From positions 3,652 to 36,605 of the forward strand of contig JAECRA010000042.1 in assembly GCA_015999985.1 (NCBI GenBank): 32,954 nt of DNA, in the 5' to 3' direction. The translations under genes and the position numbers were made by a program. The notes beneath the pieces are model-generated. The model had not been told where the DNA came from. It did no database searches and was given only the letters and a program-made list of their open reading frames with translations. Shown one piece after another: positions 27,494 through 32,954 of this stretch. Each line of letters begins with the position of its first letter. Position 1 is the stretch's first letter. The DNA is from Comamonadaceae bacterium (GTDB lineage Bacteria; Pseudomonadota; Gammaproteobacteria; Burkholderiales; Burkholderiaceae_C).

Positions 27494-27541
27494 ACACAAC
27501 AGGTAGTGCTTAGACCTTGAACAAAGCACTACATCTAGTGT
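27494..27541 (+). promoter_or_regulatory. Two NrdR-box-like operators in the nrdA promoter
   Basis: Box 1 is acacaacaggtagtgc at 27494-27509 and box 2 is gcactacatctagtgt at 27526-27541. Against the published-type NrdR consensus acaCwAtATaTwGtgt they match at about 12 and 13 of 16 positions. They lie 32 bp apart centre to centre, about three helical turns, as NrdR box pairs usually do. A possible promoter, TTGAAC at 27517-27522 and TATCGT at 27541-27546 (18-base spacer), overlaps box 2, fitting repression. NrdR is an ATP-cone repressor of ribonucleotide reductase genes; its gene is not in this window. Confidence 0.75.
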
Positions 27542-27638
27542 ATCGTCATGACCTACGCAGAATAAAGCGCCGCCGCCCGATCTGGCAGGCCGCGCACCTC
27601 ATTTCACCGAGACAACAACAACTTACTGAGAGGACCTC

Positions 27639-30557
27639 ATGCAATCAGCTACGGCCACTGCGCCCGCCCAAACTGCGCGCCCCAAAACATCGTCTGACCA
27701 CGCAGCCCCCACCCCGGGTGCTGGCAACGCGCTGGCCAGCTACCAGATCATGCGGCGCAATGGCGCCGTCGTTGCTTTTGAGCCGACCAAGATTGCTGTG
27801 GCTCTGATGAAGGCATTCCTGGCGGTTCACGGCACCCAAGGCGCCGCGTCTGCCAGCGTTCGCGAAGTGGTCGACGGTCTGACGCAGACCGTGGTGCGTG
27901 CATTGATGCGCTCGCGCCCTGGTGGCGGCACCTTTCATATTGAAGACGTGCAAGACCAGGTGGAACTGGGCTTGATGCGCAGCGGCAACCACGAGGTTGC
28001 ACGCGCCTACGTGCTCTACCGTGAGCGCCGTGCGCAGGAGCGCTCTCATCAGAAAGCGCAAGCCATCGTCGAGACCCCTGCTTTGCATGTCCTGGACAAA
28101 GGCCAGAAACTGGCGCTGGACATGCCGGCCCTCCAGGAGTTGATTGACCTGGCTTGCGCCAACCTGGGAACCGACGTGAGCGGAGAGCCCATCCTGGCTG
28201 AAACCCTGCGCAACCTCTACGACGGCATTCCCGTCGAAGAAGTCTACAAAGCAGCCATCCTGGCCGCGCGCACAATGATCGAAAAAGAGCCGGACTACAC
28301 CTACGCCACGGCCCGGTTGCTGCTGCACACGATTGCCAAGGAAGTCCTGGGCGAGACCGTCAGCTTGCCAGAACTTGCTTCGCGCTATGCAGACTACTTC
28401 CCTCAATTCATCAAGAAAGGGGTCGAAGGCGGCCTGCTGGATGAACGGCTTCTGCAGTTTGACCTGACGCGTCTGGGCGCAGCGCTCAAGCCAGAGCGTG
28501 ACCTAAAGTTCGACTACCTGGGTTTGCAGACCCTGTATGACCGCTACTTCCTTCACCTGCGCAAATCCCGCATCGAAATGCCTCAGGCATTTTTCATGCG
28601 CGTTGCCATGGGTCTGTCATTGAATGAAGTTGACCGTGAAGCCCGTGCGATCGAGTTCTACGAGCTGTTCTCCTCCTTCGATTTCATGAGCAGCACCCCA
28701 ACGCTGTTCAACAGTGGTACGCTGCGCTCGCAACTCTCGTCCTGCTACCTCACCACGGTGCCTGACGATCTGGACGGCATCTATGAGTCCATCAAGGAAA
28801 ACGCCCTGCTTTCCAAGTTTGCAGGCGGGTTGGGCAATGACTGGACGCGCGTTCGTGCGCTGGGCAGCCACATCAAAGGCACCAACGGCGAATCGCAGGG
28901 CGTGGTGCCCTTCCTGAAAGTGGTCAACGACACGGCTGTGGCAGTCAATCAGGGCGGCAAGCGCAAAGGCGCCGTCTGCACCTACCTGGAAACCTGGCAT
29001 CTGGACATCGAAGAGTTCCTGGAACTGCGCAAGAACACCGGTGACGACCGCCGCCGCACGCACGACATGAACACCGCCAACTGGATCCCGGACCTGTTCA
29101 TGCGCCGCGTCATGGAAAAGGGCAGCTGGACCCTGTTCTCGCCATCGGACGTGCCAGACCTGCATGACCTGTTCGGCAGCGATTTTGAGAAAGCTTATAC
29201 AGCTTACGAAGATCGAGCCCTGCGCGGCGAGATCAAACCCAGCAAGACCTTGCCCGCGATCGACCTGTGGCGCAAGATGCTCTCCATGCTGTTCGAGACC
29301 GGCCATCCTTGGATCACATTCAAGGACGCCTGCAACGTTCGCAGCCCTCAGCAACACGCCGGTGTGGTGCACTCGAGCAATCTTTGCACCGAGATCACTC
29401 TCAACACCAGCGACACGGAAACGGCTGTCTGCAACCTGGGCTCGATCAACTTGCTGCAGCATCTGAAAGATGGCGGCATTGACCACGCCAAACTTCAGCG
29501 CACGATCCGTACCGCCATGCGCATGCTCGACAACGTGATCGACATCAATTACTACGCTGTCAAGAAAGCGCGAGATTCCAACCTGCGCCATCGGCCTGTT
29601 GGTCTGGGCATCATGGGCTTCCAGGACGCACTCTACGAGTTGCGCATTGCCTACGGCTCGCCCGAAGCCATCACTTTTGCAGATCGTTCCATGGAAGCGG
29701 TCTGCTATGAAGCCTATTGGGCATCCACCGAGTTGGCAGCCGAACGCGGACGCTATTCCACCTACCGCGGCTCACTTTGGGACCAAGGTATCTTGCCACT
29801 GGACACCCTGGATCTGTTGGCGCAAGCGCGCGGCGGCAACTATGTGGAAGTCGACCGCTCGTCCACGCTTGACTGGGATTCGCTGCGTCGCAAGATCGCC
29901 AAAGACGGCATGCGCAACTCCAACTGCGTCGCCATTGCACCTACGGCCACCATCTCCAATATCGTCGGAGTTGATGCATCCATCGAGCCTTGCTTTGGCA
30001 ACCTCTCGGTCAAGAGCAATCTCTCAGGAGAGTTCACCATCATCAACCACTACCTGGTCAGAGACTTGAAGCGTCTGGGCCTTTGGGACGATGTGATGGT
30101 GATGGATCTCAAACATTTCGATGGCTCACTCGCGCCCATCGACCGTGTGCCACAAGACATCAAGGACCTCTACGCCACTGCGTTCGAAGTTGAACCGTCC
30201 TGGTTGGTGGAAGCAGCATCGCGCCGCCAGAAGTGGATTGACCAGGCGCAAAGCCTGAACATCTACATGGCAGGTGCCTCCGGCAAGAAGCTCGATGAGA
30301 CCTACAAGCTGGCATGGTTGCGTGGCCTCAAGACCACCTACTACCTGCGCACTTCCAGTGCAACGCACGCAGAAAAATCGACCGTGCAATCGGACCGTCT
30401 CAACTCGGTATCTTCTGGCTCAAGCCAAGCTTCTGCAGCACCAGGCAAGCAGGCTTCGGCTCCTGCACTCGCGTCTTCGGACGCGTTGATGGAGTCACCT
30501 GCAACTGACGTGAAGTTCTGCGCGATCGATGACCCAGGTTGCGAAGCGTGCCAATGA
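27639..30557 (+). CDS. nrdA: Class Ia ribonucleotide reductase alpha subunit NrdA
   Basis: NrdA reduces ribonucleoside diphosphates to deoxyribonucleotides with the radical supplied by NrdB. The 972-residue protein has an N-terminal ATP-cone for overall activity control (about 35-135; MRRNGAVVAFEPTKI), then the large-subunit ten-stranded barrel. Active-site residues are visible: C369 in SSCYL pairs with C598 in VCNLGSINL, and N581, C583 (thiyl) and E585 sit in SSNLCTEI. The radical-transfer tyrosines are in KTTYYLRT. A low-complexity Ser/Ala linker precedes the C-terminal redox pair in GCEACQ. GAGAGG lies just upstream of the ATG. It is larger than the E. coli enzyme (761), mainly through N-terminal and internal additions. 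Two NrdR-like boxes precede it. Confidence 0.97.
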   Translation: MQSATATAPAQTARPKTSSDHAAPTPGAGNALASYQIMRRNGAVVAFEPTKIAVALMKAFLAVHGTQGAASASVREVVDGLTQTVVRALMRSRPGGGTFHIEDVQDQVELGLMRSGNHEVARAYVLYRERRAQERSHQKAQAIVETPALHVLDKGQKLALDMPALQELIDLACANLGTDVSGEPILAETLRNLYDGIPVEEVYKAAILAARTMIEKEPDYTYATARLLLHTIAKEVLGETVSLPELASRYADYFPQFIKKGVEGGLLDERLLQFDLTRLGAALKPERDLKFDYLGLQTLYDRYFLHLRKSRIEMPQAFFMRVAMGLSLNEVDREARAIEFYELFSSFDFMSSTPTLFNSGTLRSQLSSCYLTTVPDDLDGIYESIKENALLSKFAGGLGNDWTRVRALGSHIKGTNGESQGVVPFLKVVNDTAVAVNQGGKRKGAVCTYLETWHLDIEEFLELRKNTGDDRRRTHDMNTANWIPDLFMRRVMEKGSWTLFSPSDVPDLHDLFGSDFEKAYTAYEDRALRGEIKPSKTLPAIDLWRKMLSMLFETGHPWITFKDACNVRSPQQHAGVVHSSNLCTEITLNTSDTETAVCNLGSINLLQHLKDGGIDHAKLQRTIRTAMRMLDNVIDINYYAVKKARDSNLRHRPVGLGIMGFQDALYELRIAYGSPEAITFADRSMEAVCYEAYWASTELAAERGRYSTYRGSLWDQGILPLDTLDLLAQARGGNYVEVDRSSTLDWDSLRRKIAKDGMRNSNCVAIAPTATISNIVGVDASIEPCFGNLSVKSNLSGEFTIINHYLVRDLKRLGLWDDVMVMDLKHFDGSLAPIDRVPQDIKDLYATAFEVEPSWLVEAASRRQKWIDQAQSLNIYMAGASGKKLDETYKLAWLRGLKTTYYLRTSSATHAEKSTVQSDRLNSVSSGSSQASAAPGKQASAPALASSDALMESPATDVKFCAIDDPGCEACQ

Positions 30558-30725
30558 AATGAAGCCCCCACGCTACCCCGCTTCGCGAGGTTCGCTGCCC
30601 CCCCGAGGGGGCCGTCTTTCATCTTGGGACGGCCCGGCGATGAAAGGCCCCCACGCTATCCCGCTTCGCGAGGTTCGCTGTCACCCGAGAGGCCGTCTTT
30701 CATCTTGGGACGGCCCGGCGATGAA
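30558..30725. repeat. Paired intergenic repeat, locus C, between nrdA and nrdB
   Basis: Two tandem units with an 83-bp offset contain GCCCCCACGCTA at 30564 and 30647. Each continues CCCCGCTTCGCGAGGTTCGCTG (T for the third C in the second), a GAGGGGGCC or GAGAGGCC arm, CGTCTTTCATCTTGGGACGG (a short stem CCGTC/GACGG) and CCCGGCGATGAAAGG. The units match locus B closely and sit immediately after the nrdA stop, so they may reduce read-through into nrdB. Confidence 0.8.
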
Positions 30726-30795
30726 AGGATTAGTGGAAGTGGTGATCAGTAAAAGTTCTCGTGGCGATGCCACATAACAACAAATATTTGGTAGC

Positions 30796-30829
30796 CAACA
30801 GCGCGAACACTTTTCAATTCGCGCTGTTG
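30796..30829 (+). promoter_or_regulatory. 12-bp perfect hairpin in the nrdB leader
   Basis: CAACAGCGCGAA at 30796-30807 pairs perfectly with TTCGCGCTGTTG at 30818-30829 around a ten-base loop, 29 bases before the nrdB start. No T-run follows, so it is not a standard terminator. A palindrome CAAATATTTG lies at 30781-30790 just upstream. An operator, an mRNA stability element or a processing site are all possible. Confidence 0.6.
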
Positions 30830-30858
30830 CTCCCATAATTGAAGCATTGGAAATTTCT

Positions 30859-32043
30859 ATGTTGACTTGGGACGAAGAATCAAGGCCTGCTTTGCAACCT
30901 GCACTGCAACCTCTCATGCAAAAGCCACGCGATGCATCAAGCGTCGGCGAGCAGGCTGTCTTCGCTTCTAAATCTGAATCGCTTGCGCCTTCTACGCCAG
31001 ATTCAGCAGCTGCTCCTGTCAGCGCACGCCGCGTCAACGCAGCAGACAAGCGCATCATCAACGGTCAGACAGACGTCAACCAACTCGTACCGTTCAAGTA
31101 CAAGTGGGCTTGGGAAAAGTATCTCGCCACATGCGCCAACCACTGGATGCCGCAAGAGGTGAACATGAACCGCGACATCGCCCTCTGGAAAGATCCCAAC
31201 GGATTGACAGAAGACGAGCGCCGCATCATCAAGCGCAACCTGGGTTTCTTTGTCACCGCTGACTCGCTGGCCGCCAACAACATCGTGCTGGGGACTTATC
31301 GCCACATCACGGCGCCAGAATGCCGCCAGTTTCTCTTGCGCCAGGCATTTGAAGAAGCGATTCACACGCACGCCTACCAATACATCGTCGAGTCCCTGGG
31401 TCTCGATGAATCGGAAATTTTCAATGCCTATCATGAGGTAGGTTCGATCCGAGCCAAGGACGAATTCCTGATCCCCTACATTGATGCGATCTCAGATCCG
31501 CTGTTCGTGACGGGAACCCCGGAAGCCGATCAAACCTTGCTCAAGAGCATGATCGTCTTCGCATGCCTGATGGAAGGTTTGTTCTTCTACGTCGGGTTCA
31601 CGCAGATTCTTGCCATGGGCCGGCAAAACAAGATGACCGGCGCTGCCGAGCAGTATCAGTACATCCTTCGCGATGAATCGATGCATTGCAATTTCGGCAT
31701 TGATCTAATCAACCAGATCAAACTCGAGAATCCCGGCCTTTGGACGCCGGCTTTCAAAGCAGAGATCAAAGGCTTGTTTGAACAAGCCGTTGAACTCGAG
31801 TACCGCTACGCAGAGGACACCATGCCACGCGGCGTGTTGGGCCTCAACGCTTCCATGTTTAAAGGTTACCTGCGCTATATCGCCAACCGGCGTGCCACGC
31901 AGATCGGCCTGGAGCCGCTCTTCCCGAATGAGGAAAACCCATTCCCATGGATGAGCGAAATGATCGATTTGAAGAAAGAGCGTAACTTCTTTGAGACCCG
32001 GGTGATCGAGTATCAGTCCGGCGGCGCTCTTTCCTGGGACTGA
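30859..32043 (+). CDS. nrdB: Class Ia ribonucleotide reductase beta subunit NrdB
   Basis: NrdB houses the diiron-tyrosyl radical cofactor used by NrdA. The 394-residue product, counted from the ATG at 30859 (MLTWDEE), keeps all six ligand positions of the E. coli enzyme: D135 (TADSLAANN), E166 and H169 (EEAIHTHAY), E239 (ACLMEGLFF), E273 and H276 ([10 protein letters not shown]). The radical tyrosine is present as Y173, so this is class Ia rather than the Tyr-lacking class Ic. The first 60 residues are variable and Ser/Ala-rich. A TTG at 30847 is also in frame but unlikely. The 301-base gap after nrdA, filled with repeats and a hairpin, suggests nrdB may have its own promoter. Confidence 0.96.
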   Translation: MLTWDEESRPALQPALQPLMQKPRDASSVGEQAVFASKSESLAPSTPDSAAAPVSARRVNAADKRIINGQTDVNQLVPFKYKWAWEKYLATCANHWMPQEVNMNRDIALWKDPNGLTEDERRIIKRNLGFFVTADSLAANNIVLGTYRHITAPECRQFLLRQAFEEAIHTHAYQYIVESLGLDESEIFNAYHEVGSIRAKDEFLIPYIDAISDPLFVTGTPEADQTLLKSMIVFACLMEGLFFYVGFTQILAMGRQNKMTGAAEQYQYILRDESMHCNFGIDLINQIKLENPGLWTPAFKAEIKGLFEQAVELEYRYAEDTMPRGVLGLNASMFKGYLRYIANRRATQIGLEPLFPNEENPFPWMSEMIDLKKERNFFETRVIEYQSGGALSWD

Positions 32044-32125
32044 AAGAAACGACATCAACGTGCGTTTATTTTTTTGCACCACTCCACCCTCGCTCAAAGA
32101 AGCGAGTGGGGTGATGCACCCGTGT
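32044..32125 (+). terminator. Weak terminator-like sequence after nrdB
   Basis: AAACG at 32047-32051 pairs with CGTTT at 32063-32067 and is followed by ATTTTTTTG. A second imperfect stem, CTCGCT/AGCGAG, lies at about 32093-32106 within complementary CACCC/GGGGTG flanks. Neither is a strong textbook terminator, so some read-through to the histone-like gene is possible. Confidence 0.35.
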
Positions 32126-32219
32126 TCATGGCGCTGGAGTCGCAAGCTTCAGCGCCATGAATCGCTTCGTGCGCTCAACAGGCACGAAGTGTCCCCTGTT
32201 GAAAGTTCAACTTGATCAA
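32126..32219 (+). promoter_or_regulatory. Structured leader with competing hairpins before the histone-like gene
   Basis: A very stable stem has its 11-bp core (TCATGGCGCTG/CAGCGCCATGA) at 32126-32136 and 32150-32160, plus an outer T-A pair. It is followed by CTTCGTGC (32165-32172)/GCACGAAG (32182-32189). This overlaps a second possible stem, TCAACAGG (32175-32182)/CCTGTTGA (32195-32202). GTTGA (32198-32202) can in turn pair with TCAAC (32207-32211), just ahead of the AAGGAG ribosome site at about 32218-32223. The overlapping stems cannot all form at once, a layout typical of attenuation or translational control, although no ligand or partner is evident. Confidence 0.5.
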
Positions 32220-32229
32220 GGAGAAAAAC

Positions 32230-32832
32230 ATGGCAACTGCGAAAAAAGCGGCCGCGAAGAAGGCCCCAGCGAAGAAAGCTGCTGCGCCAGCTAAGAAAGC
32301 CGCACCGGCTAAGAAAGCGGCAGCACCAGCTAAGAAGGCTGCACCAGCGAAGAAAGCTGCTGCTCCTGCCAAGAAGGCTGCACCAGCGAAGAAAGCTGCT
32401 GCTCCTGCCAAGAAGGCCGCCCCAGCGAAGAAAGCTGCTGCTCCTGCCAAGAAGGCTGCACCAGCGAAGAAAGCTGCTGCTCCTGCCAAGAAGGCCGCCC
32501 CAGCGAAGAAAGCTGCTGCTCCTGCTAAGAAGGCCGCACCAGCGAAGAAAGCTGCTGCTCCTGCTAAGAAGGCCGCACCAGCGAAGAAAGCTGCTGCTCC
32601 TGCTAAGAAGGCTGCACCAGCGAAGAAAGCTGCCCCCGCTAAGAAAGCTGCTCCTGCCAAAAAGGCAGCTCCAGCCAAAACAGCTGCAGTGAAAAAAGCC
32701 CCAGCTGCCAAAAAGGCGCCGGCAAAAAAAGCAACCGCGAAGAAAGCGCCTGCTAAAAAGCCTGCCCCTGCGGCACAAACGACGCTGAACCCACAGGCAG
32801 CATGGCCATTCCCAATGGCTAGCAAGCCCTGA
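32230..32832 (+). CDS. Histone H1-like Ala/Lys/Pro-rich nucleoid protein
   Basis: The 200-residue protein is built almost wholly of Ala, Lys and Pro. Nine tandem copies of AAAPAKKAAPAKK occupy residues 17-133, followed by shorter PAKKA variants and a non-repetitive end, TLNPQAAWPFPMASKP. This resembles bacterial H1-like (HctB-like) proteins, which are expected to bind DNA or RNA through their positive charge and to affect nucleoid structure or expression broadly. AAGGAG lies a few bases before the ATG at 32230; an in-frame TTG at 32212 is unlikely. It follows nrdB, with a structured leader in front and a strong terminator behind. The precise role is unknown. Confidence 0.9.
   Translation: MATAKKAAAKKAPAKKAAAPAKKAAPAKKAAAPAKKAAPAKKAAAPAKKAAPAKKAAAPAKKAAPAKKAAAPAKKAAPAKKAAAPAKKAAPAKKAAAPAKKAAPAKKAAAPAKKAAPAKKAAAPAKKAAPAKKAAPAKKAAPAKKAAPAKTAAVKKAPAAKKAPAKKATAKKAPAKKPAPAAQTTLNPQAAWPFPMASKP
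32278..32628 (+). repeat. Nine 39-bp tandem repeats inside the histone-like gene
   Basis: Exactly nine 39-bp units fill 32278-32628, each encoding the same 13 residues. Third-position differences show how the array grew: units 3-4 (32356-32433) and 5-6 (32434-32511) are an identical 78-bp pair, units 7 and 8 are identical, and unit 9 differs from them by one base. The frame is preserved through any gain or loss of whole units, so the protein length can vary between strains. Confidence 0.92.
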
Positions 32833-32870
32833 GGCGTGTAAGCCTTTCGGCCCGTAAGGGTCGATAAATC

Positions 32871-32906
32871 AAAGCCCGGCATTTGAAAATCTGCCGGGCT
32901 TTTTTA
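32871..32906 (+). terminator. Intrinsic terminator after the histone-like gene
   Basis: AAAGCCCGGCA at 32871-32881 pairs perfectly with TGCCGGGCTTT at 32892-32902 around a ten-base loop, and the T-run continues to 32905. This is a textbook rho-independent terminator 38 bases after the stop codon. Confidence 0.92.
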
Positions 32907-32954
32907 TTGCCGGGCCGCCCCAAAATAAAAAGCGGCCCCCTCGGGGGGCCAGCG
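32907..32954. repeat. Partial intergenic repeat, locus D, cut by the window end
   Basis: Directly after the terminator, GCCGGGCCGCCCCAAAATAAAA and then GCGGCCCCCTCGGGGGGCCAGCG match, in reverse orientation, the end of the repeats at 11861-12051 and the start of the unit at 1-55. The sequence contains short stems GGCCGC/GCGGCC and GGCCCC/GGGGCC. The rest of the unit lies outside the window. Confidence 0.7.

Noticed and set aside
28617..29591. 324-codon minus-strand frame inside nrdA
   Set aside because: It is a shadow frame lying entirely under the catalytic domain of NrdA.
30781..30790. CAAATATTTG palindrome as an NrdR box for nrdB
   Set aside because: Only about 6 of the 10 core positions fit and there is no second box at the expected spacing.
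32278..32628. Possible CRISPR array
   Set aside because: The units are contiguous coding repeats with no unique spacers and a preserved reading frame.
32149..32882. Two long minus-strand open frames (209 and 235 codons) opposite the histone-like gene
   Set aside because: They are direct by-products of the 39-bp repeats read on the other strand; the plus strand has a ribosome site, a leader and a terminator.

Overview
The window looks like a chromosomal segment of a GC-rich betaproteobacterium, most likely Comamonadaceae (Burkholderiales). This rests on the ffh / CcsA-like / PP0621-like / pilS / pilR / ampD gene order, an alanine-lysine-proline histone H1-like protein ending in NPQAAWPFP, a Bug-type solute receptor, an IPTL-CTERM-like tail, and paired intergenic repeats of a type I recall from Comamonadaceae. 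I cannot name a genus. No rRNA, tRNA, CRISPR array, prophage or transposase gene was seen.

Layout. (1) 1-6634: a paired repeat, then gspL-gspM-gspN-gspD-gspE, the inner-membrane platform parts, the outer-membrane secretin and the ATPase of a type II secretion system; gspF and the pseudopilin genes are not here. (2) 6835-8954: egtD-egtB, two ergothioneine biosynthesis genes that overlap. (3) 8987-10495 (minus): a secreted parallel beta-helix protein with a C-terminal sorting tail, followed by about 540 bases with no convincing gene. (4) 11036-14779: a Crp/Fnr-type regulator (minus), a repeat pair, a small helical protein of unknown function, and a pirin gene (minus) divergent from a LysR regulator. 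(5) 14781-16709 (minus): ffh followed by a low-molecular-weight tyrosine phosphatase. (6) 16837-21821 (plus): a CcsA/YpjD-like membrane protein, a small PP0621-like protein, pilS, pilR and ampD, mostly with overlapping ends. (7) 21822-22465: repeat-rich non-coding DNA. (8) 22466-27290: an acyl-CoA dehydrogenase, a class III CoA-transferase and a Bug-type periplasmic receptor (all minus), divergent from a LysR regulator. This looks like an accessory carboxylate uptake and CoA-activation module. (9) 27494-32043: two NrdR-box-like sites, nrdA, a repeat pair, a hairpin and nrdB (class Ia ribonucleotide reductase). (10) 32126-32906: a highly structured leader, a histone H1-like gene made of nine 39-bp repeats, and a clear intrinsic terminator. 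Another copy of the intergenic repeat runs off the window end.

How the genes work together. GspL/M/N/D/E export folded periplasmic proteins; PilS/PilR are expected to control sigma-54-dependent type IV pilin expression; Ffh targets membrane proteins; AmpD recycles cell-wall muropeptides; NrdAB makes deoxynucleotides under probable NrdR control. The most useful second-look items are the tandem NrdR-like boxes, the repeat-built histone-like gene with its competing leader hairpins, the paired intergenic repeats, an acyl-CoA dehydrogenase whose catalytic base appears to sit in the isovaleryl-CoA dehydrogenase position, the compact zinc motif in GspE, and the unidentified helical protein. I found no clear candidate for a wholly new multi-gene system; most of the window is recognisable core genome.
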